DNA of 54,211 bases, from the NCBI GenBank assembly GCA_947174185.1, contig CAMWHY010000002.1, positions 1-54,211 on the forward strand, in the 5' to 3' direction. Made by a program: the position numbers and the translations under genes. The first letter of the stretch is position 1. Each line of letters begins with the position of its first letter. This document shows positions 34,964-44,642 of this stretch, in pieces. Source of the stretch: an uncultured Lachnospiraceae bacterium. Its GTDB lineage: Bacteria > Bacillota > Clostridia > Lachnospirales > Lachnospiraceae. The notes under the pieces were generated by a model. It saw only the letters and a list, made by a program, of their open reading frames with translations, did no database searches and was not told the origin of the DNA.

Positions 34964-36084
34964 GAGCGATGGGTATCATTTTAGCCGGCGGCGGCGCAAA
35001 ACAGAGCAGAATGGGAGAACTTGCCGGCAGACGAGCCGTGGCTGCAATGCCGATTGCGGGCAGCTATCGAAGCATTGATTTTTCACTTAGCAATATGACA
35101 AACTCCCATATCCAGAAAGTTGCAGTCCTGACACAGGATAATGCGAGAAGTTTAAATGAACATCTGAGTTCCTCCAAATGGTGGGATTTCGGCAGGAAGC
35201 AGGGCGGTCTGTATGTATTTACACCGACCAGAACGGCAGAAAACAGTGACTGGTATCGTGGTACGGCGGATTCTATTGCGCAGAATCTGGAGTTTTTGAA
35301 GGACAGCCATGAGCCTTATGTGGTGATCGCATCTGGCGACTGTGTTTATAAGATGGATTACAATAAGGTGCTGGAGTATCATATTGAGAAGAAAGCTGAT
35401 ATTACGGTTGTATGTAAGGAATTTGGCAATGAAGTCAATGTTGAGCGATTCGGCTGTGTAAAGACAGACGAAGATGGAAGGATCCGGGAGTTTGAGGAGA
35501 AGCCGGTTAAAGCAAACTCGCACACGATTTCCTGCGGTATCTATGTGATACGTCGGAGGCAGTTGATCGAGATGATCGAAAAGGCTGCCGGAGAAGGACG
35601 GTATGATTTTGTAAATGATATTCTGATCCGTTATAAAGACTTGAAGAGGATCTATGCGTACAAGATGACGGATTACTGGAAGAATATCTCTACAGTTCAG
35701 GATTATTATGATACCAACATGGATTTCCTGAAACCGGAAATAAGAAATTATTTCTTTAAGCAGTATCCGGATATTTATTCCAAAATTGATGATCTTCCGC
35801 CTGCAAAGTACAATGTGGGAGTACAGGTACGCAACAGTCTGATTTCCAGCGGAAGCATTATCAACGGAGAAGTTGAAAACTCAGTCATTTTCAAGAAGGT
35901 ATTTGTAGGGAATAACTGTACTATAAAAAATTCTATCATCTTAAATGATGTATATATTGGGGATAACACGCATATTGAAAACTGCATCGTGGAGAGCCGT
36001 GATACAATACGTGCAAATTCATTCCACAAGGGAGAGGACGGAATCAAGGTAGTAGTAGAGAAAAACGAAAGATATGTCATCTAA
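34960..36084 (+). CDS. glgD: ADP-glucose pyrophosphorylase subunit GlgD
   Basis: 374 residues. A GlgC paralogue that partners GlgC in many Firmicutes to give a more active enzyme. It keeps the fold ([52 protein letters not shown]). The glycine-rich loop differs from GlgC ([12 protein letters not shown] against [10 protein letters not shown]), so catalysis probably depends mainly on GlgC. The C-terminal helix repeats are shorter. The start overlaps the glgC stop. Confidence 0.95.
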   Translation: MRAMGIILAGGGAKQSRMGELAGRRAVAAMPIAGSYRSIDFSLSNMTNSHIQKVAVLTQDNARSLNEHLSSSKWWDFGRKQGGLYVFTPTRTAENSDWYRGTADSIAQNLEFLKDSHEPYVVIASGDCVYKMDYNKVLEYHIEKKADITVVCKEFGNEVNVERFGCVKTDEDGRIREFEEKPVKANSHTISCGIYVIRRRQLIEMIEKAAGEGRYDFVNDILIRYKDLKRIYAYKMTDYWKNISTVQDYYDTNMDFLKPEIRNYFFKQYPDIYSKIDDLPPAKYNVGVQVRNSLISSGSIINGEVENSVIFKKVFVGNNCTIKNSIILNDVYIGDNTHIENCIVESRDTIRANSFHKGEDGIKVVVEKNERYVI

Positions 36085-36136
36085 AGATGGAACATCAAAA
36101 GATAAACCATCTTTGCTAGTAAGGGGGTAAGCGGAT

Positions 36137-36400
36137 ATGACAATAACCGATGTTAGGGTTCGCAAAGTTGAAAGAGAAGGGAAGATGAAAGCCGTTGCTT
36201 CTATCACGATTGAGGGTGTGTTTGTAGTGCATGACATCAAGATCATTGAGGGAGACAGGGGATTATTTATCGCTATGCCTAGTAAGCAGGCGCAGGATGG
36301 TACTTATCGGGATATTGCTCATCCGATTACCACAGAGACCAGAGAGATGATACAAAACATGGTAATTAGTAAGTACAATGAAGCGCTGGCAGAAGAGTGA
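36137..36400 (+). CDS. spoVG: SpoVG regulatory protein
   Basis: 87 residues, near full family length. The family pattern is [40 protein letters not shown] and YRDIAHPIT. SpoVG is a small nucleic-acid-binding regulator, first known from sporulation and cell division. ATG 36137 follows AAGGGGG. It is 52 nt after glgD and ends at a strong terminator, so it may share that transcript. Confidence 0.95.
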   Translation: MTITDVRVRKVEREGKMKAVASITIEGVFVVHDIKIIEGDRGLFIAMPSKQAQDGTYRDIAHPITTETREMIQNMVISKYNEALAEE

Positions 36401-36430
36401 TTACAGATTAGTTTTGCCGGAGCAATGCGG

Positions 36431-36459
36431 AGGGCTGCCAAATGGCAGCCCTTTCTTTT
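36431..36459 (+). terminator. Rho-independent terminator after spoVG
   Basis: AGGGCTGCCA-AA-TGGCAGCCCT, a perfect 10-bp stem with a 2-nt loop, followed by TTTCTTTT. Confidence 0.92.
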
Positions 36460-36540
36460 ATGTGATTTCGGGTAAATTATTTATAGATATACAGCTCGGT
36501 TTATGCTAATATAAGTAAAGTATAAACGCCCCATAAACGA

Positions 36541-36617
36541 TATGAGGCAATGCCCGCGGCATAGCACTAAAGTGCATTAAGATTCGCAGGTTATGGAAAG
36601 GTATGGTTACTCGTATG
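36541..36617 (+). repeat. Dispersed leader cassette, copy B (leader of pth)
   Basis: A variant copy: GGCAATGCCCGCGGC, an extra GCAC-TAAA-GTGC hairpin, then GATTCGCAGGTTATGGAAAGG with GGAAAGG at 36595-36601 and ATG at 36615, again 13 nt apart. Here the ATG is the natural pth start. The AAACGAA hairpin of copies A and C is missing or decayed. Confidence 0.65.
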
Positions 36618-37184
36618 TATATTATAGCGGGCTTGGGGAATCCGGGCGGTCAGTATCGTAATACAAGGCATAACATAGGATTTGCGGCGGTCGATTGCCT
36701 TGCAGGTCAGTATCAGATCGATATTGGCGAGGTCAAACATAAAGCGTTATCCGGCAAGGGAAGGATCGGTAGTGAACGCGTGGTTCTTGTAAAACCCATG
36801 ACATTCATGAATCTGAGCGGGGAAGCGATACGTCAGATTACGGATTATTATAAGATCGACGTGACGGAGGAACTGATCGTGATCTATGACGATATCAGTC
36901 TGCCGCCGGGGCAGCTTCGGGTGCGGAAGAAAGGAAGCGCAGGCGGACATAACGGGATCAAGAATATCATTGCGCAGCTTGGTACGGAGGAATTTAAGAG
37001 GATCAGGATCGGCGTAGGTGAGAAGCCGGGAGGCTATGATCTGGCGGATTATGTGCTGGGACATTTTTCTAAAGAAGAAAGCGTGCTGATGGAAGAAAGC
37101 TGTCAGCGGGCGGCGGAGGCAGTATGCATGATCATAGAGCAGGACATTGATGCCGCGATGAATGCATATAATAAGAAAGTTTAA
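36615..37184 (+). CDS. pth: Peptidyl-tRNA hydrolase
   Basis: 189 residues, the normal length. It frees tRNA from stalled peptidyl-tRNA. Motifs: IIAGLGNPGGQYRNTRHNIGF with the catalytic His, VKPMTFMNLSGEA, IYDDISLPPGQLRVRKKGSAGGHNGIKNI and RIRIGVGEKP. I place the start at ATG 36615, where family homology begins; ATG 36603 would add four residues. mfd follows after 40 nt, the common pth-mfd order in Firmicutes. Confidence 0.96.
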   Translation: MYIIAGLGNPGGQYRNTRHNIGFAAVDCLAGQYQIDIGEVKHKALSGKGRIGSERVVLVKPMTFMNLSGEAIRQITDYYKIDVTEELIVIYDDISLPPGQLRVRKKGSAGGHNGIKNIIAQLGTEEFKRIRIGVGEKPGGYDLADYVLGHFSKEESVLMEESCQRAAEAVCMIIEQDIDAAMNAYNKKV

Positions 37185-37224
37185 TGAACATATCAATTTA
37201 TTAGCTGCAACATGGAGGCTGACT

Positions 37225-40200
37225 ATGGAATTGCTTCATTTTCCGCTGCAGGGTGCGGAATGGTATCTGCGTATGCAGGAACAATTATATAAGGATCGTG
37301 TCCGTATTGCGGTAGGAGGCTGCGTGGATGCGCAGAAGCTCCATCTGATCTCTGCATGCAACGCATCATTTCAGACAGGGCTCATCATTACCTATAGCGA
37401 ACTGCGGGCCAGAGAGATTTATGAGGAGTACCGCTTCTATGATAAGAACGTCTATCTGTATCCGGCAAAGGATCTGATCTTTTATCAGGCGGATGTGAAC
37501 GGCAAGCAGATGGTGATTGACAGGATGCGGGTATTCAGGGCGATCCTTTCCGGCGAACAAATGGTGATCGTTACCACATTTGATGCGCTGATGGAGCCGG
37601 TTTTGCCCAAGGAAGTGCTGGAGGATCATGTAATTACCATAGTAAAGGGCGGTATCGTGGAAGAGAAGGCAGTTGCGCTCAAACTGACCGCCATGGGATA
37701 TGAGAGAAATTATCAGGTAGAGGGACCTGGTCAGTTTTCTATCCGTGGCGGTATCATCGATATCTTTGATCTGACCCAGGAGAATCCCTGCCGTATTGAG
37801 CTGTGGGGAGATGAGGTGGATTCTATCAGAAGCTTTGACGTTTTAAGTCAGCGTTCCATAGAAACGCTGGATGAAATTGCAATCTACGCTGCGACGGAGA
37901 TGATCCTTTCAGGAACACAGAAGGCAGAGGGTTTTCATAAGATCGAAGCAGATGCTAAACAATTGATGGAGCGTTACAGGGCAGAGTTTAAGACGGAAGA
38001 AGCGCACCGGACCGGCCTCCTGTTGAAGGATCTGGAACACCAGCTTCTGGAAATGGATCAGATGACCAATCTGGAAGGATATATCCATTATTTTTATCCG
38101 GATACAATCACGTTTTTAAAATTGTTTGATAAGAAGCAGCTCTGTGTTTATCTGGATGAGCCGGCGCGGATCAAGGAACATGCGGCGGCTGTAGAGCTTG
38201 AGTTTCGCGAGAGCATGATGCATCGTCTGGAAAAGGGATACATCCTGCCTGGACAGATGAATATCCTAAGGGGAGCGGAGGAGACGATTGCGGAGCTTTC
38301 GGGAAGACGCAGTATCTCATTTTATGGATTGATGGGAAGTGATGGGCTTTTCGATTATGATGATTCTTATACATTAAATACAAGGAGCGTGCCATCTTAT
38401 CATGGCAGTTTTACAGGTCTTTTGGAACATCTGACAGGCCTGAGAAAACAGGGCTACCGGGTGGTCATCTTATCTACCTCCAGAACCCGTGCGCAGCGTC
38501 TTGCGAAAGATATTACGGAAGAAGGCGTGGTTGCCAGTTATACGGAAAATGGGGAAAAGAAACTGCAGCCGGGCGAGATCGTCACATATTATGGAAGGCT
38601 CAGGACGGGATATGAGTATCCGGGACTGAAGTTTACGGTGATTGCCGAGACGGATATCTTCGGGCAGGAGGTTAAAAAGAAGAAAAAGCGTGTTAAATAC
38701 ACCGGCGGGACGAAGATCCGCAGCTTTGATGAGCTGCATGTAGGCGATTACGTAATCCATGAGGATTATGGGATCGGCATCTACCGGGGCATTGAGAATA
38801 TCGAGGTTGCGCATGTGCGCAAGGACTATATGAAGATAGAGTACCGGGATGGCGGCATCCTTTATGTCTTGGCGACTGCACTGGATATCATCCAGTTTTA
38901 TGCCGACCGCGATGCGAAAGCGCCGAAGCTGAACAAGCTGAATACCCAGGAATGGAAAAAGACCAAGGCAAAGACAAAGTTAGCTGTCGGCGAAGTCGCA
39001 AAGGAGCTGGTGTCATTATATTACAGGCGTCAGCAGAAGACAGGATACTGTTATTCCAAGGATACGGTATGGCAGAAGGAATTTGAGGAGATGTTTCCCT
39101 ATGAGGAGACGGAAGACCAGTTAAATGCTATCATAGCTGCCAAAGACGACATGGAAAGCAACAAGATCATGGACCGTCTGATCTGTGGGGATGTGGGCTT
39201 TGGTAAGACAGAGATTGCGATCAGGGCGGCATTTAAGGCGGTGCAGGAGGGCAAGCAGGTTGCGTATCTGGTGCCGACTACGATCCTTGCACAGCAGCAT
39301 TTTAATACCTTTCTTGGACGGATGAAGGAGTATCCGGTCAGGATAGATATGCTTTCACGTTTTTGTACGGCAAAAGAGATCCGGACGACTTTATCTGATT
39401 TGAAAAAGGGCCTGGTGGATATTGTGATTGGAACACACCGGCTGCTTTCTAAGGATGTGGAATTTGCGGATTTGGGACTCCTGGTCATTGACGAGGAGCA
39501 GCGTTTTGGCGTGACGCATAAGGAAAAGATAAAACAAATGAAGGAAAATGTCGACGTGCTTACCCTGACGGCGACACCGATTCCCAGAACTTTGCACATG
39601 AGTATGATCGGCGTGCGCGATATGAGCGTTTTAGAGGAAGCGCCTCAGGACCGTCTTCCGATCCAGACATATGTGATGGAGTACAATGAAGAAATGGTTC
39701 GGGAAGCAATCGTACGGGAGCTGGCAAGGAAAGGACAGGTATATTATGTCTTTAACCGTGTGGAGGGGATCGAAGAAATGACGAATAAGATCACTAAGCT
39801 CGTGCCGGAGGCAAGGGTCGCATTTGCCCATGGTCAGATGAAGGAGACAGAACTGGAAAATATCATGATGGATTTTATCAAACAAAAGATAGATGTTCTT
39901 GTTTCGACTACGATCATAGAAACAGGACTGGACATCCCTAATGTCAATACGATGATCATACATGATTCTGATACCTTCGGACTCTCGCAGCTTTATCAGC
40001 TCCGGGGAAGGGTAGGACGTTCCAATCGGACTTCCTATGCGTTTCTGATGTACCGGAAGGATAAGCTGTTAAAGGAAGTTGCAGAGAAAAGACTGACAGC
40101 GATCCGTGATTTTACGGAGCTTGGCAGCGGCTATAAGATCGCCATGCGCGATCTGGAGATCCGAGGGGCGGGAACCTTGCTTGGAAAACAGCAGCATGGG

Positions 40201-40776
40201 CATATGCAGGCGGTTGGTTATGATCTGTACTGTAAGATGCTGGAGGAAGCGGTCAGAGAGGAGCAGGGATTGGAAAAGGTTTCTGATACCGCAGTCTCCA
40301 TCGATCTGGATGTGGATGCATATATTCCGCAGGAGTATATTGTCAATGAGGTGCAGAAGCTGGATATCTATAAGCGGATTGCATCGGTGCGCAGCGAGGC
40401 GGACTGCGATGAGATGCGTGACGAACTGCGCGACCGCTTTGGCGCAGTGCCTGATCAGGCGGAAAATCTTCTGCGGATCGCCTGGCTTAAAGTGATGGCG
40501 GGAGAGCTTTATATTACAGAGATTCGCGGAAAGGCGGGCAGGGTGCGTATCATTATGCAGCAGAAGGCTCCGGTTACGATTGAAGAGATTCCGGTTCTGC
40601 TCAATGAATATGCAGGCGATCTGAAGATGCAGCCGCAGGGGCTTCCGGAGTTTATCCTGACCTATGAGATCGACGGACTTGTGGAAAAGGATGAAAAGCT
40701 TTTATTAGACCAGACGGAGCGGCTTCTGCAAAATATGAGGATGTTGTATTCCGGGCGGAAGGTAGCTGAAATATAA
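37225..40776 (+). CDS. mfd: Transcription-repair coupling factor
   Basis: 1,183 residues, full length. Mfd removes stalled RNA polymerase and recruits UvrABC. The N-terminal UvrB-like region (GPGQFSIRGGIIDIFDLTQENPCRIELWGDEVDSIR) is followed by the RNA-polymerase-interacting domain (HVGDYVIHEDYGIGIYRGIE) and the SF2 translocase with Walker A GDVGFGKTEIA, DEEQRFG, TATPIPRTLHMS and QLRGRVGRS. A C-terminal TRCF domain closes it. ATG 37225 follows ATGGAGG; the longer frame starts inside pth. Confidence 0.97.
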   Translation: MELLHFPLQGAEWYLRMQEQLYKDRVRIAVGGCVDAQKLHLISACNASFQTGLIITYSELRAREIYEEYRFYDKNVYLYPAKDLIFYQADVNGKQMVIDRMRVFRAILSGEQMVIVTTFDALMEPVLPKEVLEDHVITIVKGGIVEEKAVALKLTAMGYERNYQVEGPGQFSIRGGIIDIFDLTQENPCRIELWGDEVDSIRSFDVLSQRSIETLDEIAIYAATEMILSGTQKAEGFHKIEADAKQLMERYRAEFKTEEAHRTGLLLKDLEHQLLEMDQMTNLEGYIHYFYPDTITFLKLFDKKQLCVYLDEPARIKEHAAAVELEFRESMMHRLEKGYILPGQMNILRGAEETIAELSGRRSISFYGLMGSDGLFDYDDSYTLNTRSVPSYHGSFTGLLEHLTGLRKQGYRVVILSTSRTRAQRLAKDITEEGVVASYTENGEKKLQPGEIVTYYGRLRTGYEYPGLKFTVIAETDIFGQEVKKKKKRVKYTGGTKIRSFDELHVGDYVIHEDYGIGIYRGIENIEVAHVRKDYMKIEYRDGGILYVLATALDIIQFYADRDAKAPKLNKLNTQEWKKTKAKTKLAVGEVAKELVSLYYRRQQKTGYCYSKDTVWQKEFEEMFPYEETEDQLNAIIAAKDDMESNKIMDRLICGDVGFGKTEIAIRAAFKAVQEGKQVAYLVPTTILAQQHFNTFLGRMKEYPVRIDMLSRFCTAKEIRTTLSDLKKGLVDIVIGTHRLLSKDVEFADLGLLVIDEEQRFGVTHKEKIKQMKENVDVLTLTATPIPRTLHMSMIGVRDMSVLEEAPQDRLPIQTYVMEYNEEMVREAIVRELARKGQVYYVFNRVEGIEEMTNKITKLVPEARVAFAHGQMKETELENIMMDFIKQKIDVLVSTTIIETGLDIPNVNTMIIHDSDTFGLSQLYQLRGRVGRSNRTSYAFLMYRKDKLLKEVAEKRLTAIRDFTELGSGYKIAMRDLEIRGAGTLLGKQQHGHMQAVGYDLYCKMLEEAVREEQGLEKVSDTAVSIDLDVDAYIPQEYIVNEVQKLDIYKRIASVRSEADCDEMRDELRDRFGAVPDQAENLLRIAWLKVMAGELYITEIRGKAGRVRIIMQQKAPVTIEEIPVLLNEYAGDLKMQPQGLPEFILTYEIDGLVEKDEKLLLDQTERLLQNMRMLYSGRKVAEI

Positions 40777-40820
40777 TATTTTCTTCTGATATGGAAAAAA
40801 ATAGAAAAAATGTAAAATTA

Positions 40821-40850
40821 TTAACTTTATGCTGAAAAGTATGCTATACT
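40821..40850 (+). promoter_or_regulatory. Probable promoter of the zinc-ribbon repeat protein
   Basis: TTAACT (40821-40826), an 18-nt spacer and TATACT (40845-40850), about 90 nt before the start codon. Confidence 0.45.
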
Positions 40851-40941
40851 GAATATATTATACAAAACAGATGATCGAATACAGACCGGACGAAGGGGTT
40901 GTTTCGAGGCAGCCTGTTATCAAAAAGGTGGGAGGATAGAG

Positions 40942-43332
40942 ATGGACAGTATGGATAATATGAAAGATTGTCCTCAATGTGGAGGTAAAGTTCAAAGTAC
41001 AGCTAAGTTTTGCGGGAATTGCGGATATCGTTTTCCGGTAGAGGAGACAGTGCAATCGCCTGTGAAAACAGATTCTATTGGTGAGGTGAAGATTCCTGCG
41101 CCGCCAGCGATCGAAAGTTTTGTCACACCGACGCTGGAGCCGCCGACAAATAGCGGTCTTGGGGTGTCTACACCGGAGCAGCCGACAAATAACAGTCTTG
41201 AGGCAACGACACCGGAGCAGCCGACAAATAACAGTCTTGAGGCAACGACACCGGAGCAGCCGACAAATAACAGTCTTGAGGCAACGACACCGGAGCAGCC
41301 GGTAAATAACAGTCTTGAAACCTCTACACCGGAGCAGCCGATAAATAGCGGCCTTGGGGTGTCTACACCAGAGCAGCCGACAAATAGTGGGCTTGGAGTG
41401 TCTATGCCGGCACAGCCGATGAATGGGAGTCTTGGAGCGTCTACGCCGGTACAGCCGATGAATGGAGATCTTGGCACACCGACGCCGGTACAGTCTGCAA
41501 GCGGAAGTTTTGGAACATCAACTTATACACAGCCCTCCTATCCGCCATATTCTCCGGTGCAGCCGCCGCAGAAGAAAGGCAAAGGCGGTCTGATCGCACT
41601 CCTTTCTATACTGGGCGTACTGGTGCTGGCGGCGACTGTTCTTGTTTTGGGAGTACTGCTTGGATGGTTCAAGAAGAAAGAGATTGAACTTTCAGATTCG
41701 AAAGTTACCGTAGTTGTGGATGAAGAGGTTACTATAGAAGTCGAAAATTACAAAGAGATTGGTGAACCCGAACTGACGGCCACCGTTCAGGAGGGGAAGG
41801 AAGATTATATAGAGGTAGAAGTAAAGGATGAGGAGATCATTATTACCGGTATTGAAGAAGGTAAGAACATTACTGTGACGATCTCCGCAAAGGGTTGTGA
41901 GGATGCTTCCTTTAAGGTTACGGTAGAAGAACCTGAAGAAGTAGTGGAAGTGGAACTGAGCGGAACGGCATGGAATGCGGAAGGTTTCCGGTATTACTTC
42001 CTGGAAAATGGAACAATGTATATGATCAGTGAAGAACAGGAAGATTATATCAAGGGGACATATACGGTCAGCAGCATCACACAGGAAAAAGCGGAAAATT
42101 ATTCCGGAGGCGAAGATATTCTTAATAATAGTATTTCTGGAGGCGATTATTTCCTGGTAGAAGTGGATGTTGAACTGGAATTATATTATGGCAACGAATA
42201 CCAAGAAGACGATTATTATCTGATTGTTTGTACGGATGGAAGAAACTGTGCAATTTATGATTCCGGCTGGGATTATGTGATGGTAGGAACTTCTACGAAT
42301 ATGGAGAGTGATCTGGACAGCTACTTTGAGGCAGCTTTATCTGGCGATCCTTCCGGAAGCGTTGTTGTGGGAAGCGTTCAGGGGATCAGTTTTGGAGCTC
42401 CCATTAATGTGAAGGAGACCTGGCATATTGCAGAATATAAATCTAACAATGGTGATATCCTGATCTTTAAAAAGGACGGAAATCTTTGGGGCATCAATGA
42501 AAATGGCGGCAATGCAGTACAGCTCACATCGCTGGGAGAAGGAATGCAGGTTACAATTTTTGCGGTCTATAAGGATTACCTTTTCTATGGCGTTGGTCAG
42601 AAAGAGGAAGGGGGAGAGGCAGTCTTTTATGCCGATACGGAAGCGTTTTATAAGGTCGATCTGACGAATGATGATGTCGAGATGATTTCTGATGATATTG
42701 CGCTCAAAGATTTTGTCATTTACGATGACTATATTTATTACACGGATTATTCCACATTATATAAAATGGATTTCGAGGGCAATACAGAGACGTTGTATGA
42801 TTATGGCGTGTTTACGTTTGAAGTGTCTGACGAGTATATCTTTGTATTTGATGGATATGAGTGGGAGGTAGTCGATCCGGACGACGGAACAGATTATGGT
42901 TATATGACGATCACGAATGGAGAATATGAGGCGGACGTTGTCAGATATGAGGATGAAATGATTTTCTTTACTGCTTATAATTATGATGATTCCAATATTT
43001 ATCTGTATGCTATGGATTATGATGGCAATGTCACACAGATCGGCGATGCTGACTGGGGTGAGTCATGGGATACCTATAACGTCGCTTTTGACGGCAAGTA
43101 TGTCATTTATACGGTAAATGGCGGTGAAATGATCGTGAAGACAGATATTTCGAGTGGTAAGTATGAGACAATGTCTTTATCGGATTACGATTACTATTAT
43201 GCTACCGGTATGGTGCAGTGTGGTGATGATATCTATCTGTATGCACGGGATAATAATGGCAATGCGTATTATCTGGAATTGGATGCGGATGATCTTTCCG
43301 TAGAGGAGATTCCGGGAGTAACTGCACAATAA
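40942..43332 (+). CDS. Membrane-anchored zinc-ribbon protein with repeat linker and beta-propeller-like outer domain
   Basis: 796 residues. A zinc ribbon (CPQCGG and CGNCGY, cysteines at about 10, 13, 24, 27), ten 13-residue repeats (residues 64-193, consensus TPEQPTNNSLEAT), a Pro-rich stretch, one membrane helix (about 217-239, LIALLSILGVLVLAATVLVLG) and a large acidic outer part. The last 300 residues contain YWTD-like strands (DILIFKKDGNLWGINENGG, YDDYIYYTDYSTLYKMD), resembling DUF5050 beta-propellers. Such proteins are common and uncharacterised in Lachnospiraceae. The ribbon is cytosolic, so it may signal across the membrane (inference). ATG 40942 follows GGGAGG. Confidence 0.8.
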   Translation: MDSMDNMKDCPQCGGKVQSTAKFCGNCGYRFPVEETVQSPVKTDSIGEVKIPAPPAIESFVTPTLEPPTNSGLGVSTPEQPTNNSLEATTPEQPTNNSLEATTPEQPTNNSLEATTPEQPVNNSLETSTPEQPINSGLGVSTPEQPTNSGLGVSMPAQPMNGSLGASTPVQPMNGDLGTPTPVQSASGSFGTSTYTQPSYPPYSPVQPPQKKGKGGLIALLSILGVLVLAATVLVLGVLLGWFKKKEIELSDSKVTVVVDEEVTIEVENYKEIGEPELTATVQEGKEDYIEVEVKDEEIIITGIEEGKNITVTISAKGCEDASFKVTVEEPEEVVEVELSGTAWNAEGFRYYFLENGTMYMISEEQEDYIKGTYTVSSITQEKAENYSGGEDILNNSISGGDYFLVEVDVELELYYGNEYQEDDYYLIVCTDGRNCAIYDSGWDYVMVGTSTNMESDLDSYFEAALSGDPSGSVVVGSVQGISFGAPINVKETWHIAEYKSNNGDILIFKKDGNLWGINENGGNAVQLTSLGEGMQVTIFAVYKDYLFYGVGQKEEGGEAVFYADTEAFYKVDLTNDDVEMISDDIALKDFVIYDDYIYYTDYSTLYKMDFEGNTETLYDYGVFTFEVSDEYIFVFDGYEWEVVDPDDGTDYGYMTITNGEYEADVVRYEDEMIFFTAYNYDDSNIYLYAMDYDGNVTQIGDADWGESWDTYNVAFDGKYVIYTVNGGEMIVKTDISSGKYETMSLSDYDYYYATGMVQCGDDIYLYARDNNGNAYYLELDADDLSVEEIPGVTAQ
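41131..41520 (+). repeat. Ten 39-bp tandem repeats inside the zinc-ribbon gene
   Basis: Ten in-frame 39-bp units; units 2 to 4 (41170-41286) are identical at nucleotide level, the others diverge toward the 3' end. The array encodes a flexible Thr/Pro/Asn linker and is likely to vary in copy number between strains. Confidence 0.9.
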
Positions 43333-43357
43333 GTACTTTAAAGTGTTACAATATAGA

Positions 43358-43400
43358 AATGACCGGACTTAATTCCCATGGAAAAGTCCGGTCATTTTTG
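43358..43400. terminator. Bidirectional terminator between convergent genes
   Basis: AAATGACCGGACTT pairs perfectly with AAGTCCGGTCATTT around a 13-nt loop, with a T run after it on + and A-rich sequence before it, so it can serve both the zinc-ribbon gene and the GH5 gene. Confidence 0.88.
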
Positions 43401-43423
43401 TGCTGCAATAAAATATGTCCCTG

Positions 43424-44386
43424 CTATAATGTATTCACCATTAATTTAACGAATTCTTTACCTGTAGGAGTAAGATCCTCCTCTGTAAACCCGGAGGTTT
43501 TGTTGCAGGTGGAGACAATGATCGCTGAAGTTTCATCCTTATTTGACAGATTCCACATAATATAGCTGATGCCGTGGCGGTTCAATGTACGAAGCCATAG
43601 ATTCGTTTCTTCCAGATTAATGGCACCGGCGCCGTCGGCAGCGCATATGCCGAATTCAGTTACAAAGATAGGAAGCCCGTCCTGAATAGCTTTCTCCATA
43701 ATGGAACGGAGTTCATTTTTATGAGTATCCGCATAAAAATGAAGCGTATAGATCAGGTTATCATAGGAAAGCGGAGCCGCGGCCGCCTCATCCACACGCT
43801 GTGACCATATAGGTGTACCAACAACGATCACCTTGTCTTTATCGATTGCTTTGATTGCGGGAATAACAGTATCAGCATATCTGCAGATATCTTTCCATGT
43901 GGTGTCGCCATTTGGTTCGTTGCATATTTCATAGATAATATGGTCATAATCCTTTAAGACAGGGCACATCTTTTGAAAAAAGTGTACCGCCATGTCGCTA
44001 TAAGTATTGGGATCCGGATCTAACAGGCAGTGCCAGTCGATGATCAGATAGATGCCTAATTTGGCAGTAATCTCAGCTGCCTTTTGAATTAAGGCTTCCA
44101 GAAATTCCCGATGTGCATCGTCTCCGGTGGCATACCCCTGAAATCCGTCGGCATCTCCGGAATACATGGCAAGGCGGAAGACATTGATCTTCCATTCGTC
44201 CACCATCTGGGTAATAGCCGCTTCATTAACAAATTCCGGATAGTTGGAAAGATTGTGGGTGCTTAGACCCCGAAGCTGGCAGGGATTATTGTGTTCATCC
44301 AGAAGCTGCGTCCCTTGAACATGGAGTTTTCCATGTAGTCCGAATGGGGTTGCCGTGTTGTTCCGTATCGTTACACAAGTGGTCAT
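43424..44386 (-). CDS. GH5-family glycoside hydrolase, apparently intracellular
   Basis: 320 residues. A TIM-barrel endoglucanase-type enzyme. The acid/base Glu lies in IIYEICNEPNG and the nucleophile Glu in PIFVTEFGIC; LHVQGTQLLDEHNNPCQLRGLSTH, YLIIDWHCL and YTLHFYADTH are other GH5 blocks. There is no signal peptide or binding module, so it probably acts on imported oligosaccharides inside the cell. The start follows AAAGGA. It is a single gene, convergent with the zinc-ribbon gene. Confidence 0.9.
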   Translation of the reverse strand: MTTCVTIRNNTATPFGLHGKLHVQGTQLLDEHNNPCQLRGLSTHNLSNYPEFVNEAAITQMVDEWKINVFRLAMYSGDADGFQGYATGDDAHREFLEALIQKAAEITAKLGIYLIIDWHCLLDPDPNTYSDMAVHFFQKMCPVLKDYDHIIYEICNEPNGDTTWKDICRYADTVIPAIKAIDKDKVIVVGTPIWSQRVDEAAAAPLSYDNLIYTLHFYADTHKNELRSIMEKAIQDGLPIFVTEFGICAADGAGAINLEETNLWLRTLNRHGISYIMWNLSNKDETSAIIVSTCNKTSGFTEEDLTPTGKEFVKLMVNTL

Positions 44387-44531
44387 AATAGTATCCTTTC
44401 TTGGAGATATATTTGCTATGATAAACTATTTGGAATCTCTGTTTCTACCTATAACTAATATTGCGCAAAATAGCGATAATACTTTACAATATATAATAAA
44501 TTATATAAGGGAGTTTTGCAACTAAAAAAGC

Positions 44532-44560
44532 TGGAAATTCATATTATTTTCCGTTATAAT
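44532..44560 (+). promoter_or_regulatory. Promoter of the PAP2 gene
   Basis: TGGAAA (44532-44537), 17 nt, perfect TATAAT (44555-44560). The 80-nt leader contains short GC inverted repeats (ACGG/CCGT near 44576). Confidence 0.5.
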
Positions 44561-44642
44561 AGATGTGGCTTTCGGACGGTAGGCCGTGTGAAGCGGCAGG
44601 TTTGTCAGACAGCGACAGAAAGGCAGGGCATCAATAACAGCA

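Noticed and set aside
40992-41477. 161-residue open frame on the minus strand with regular repeats
   Set aside because: It is the antisense shadow of the 39-bp coding repeats of the zinc-ribbon gene and has no ribosome binding site.
41131-41520. Regular repeats as a possible CRISPR array
   Set aside because: Units abut with no unique spacers and stay in frame as protein repeats.
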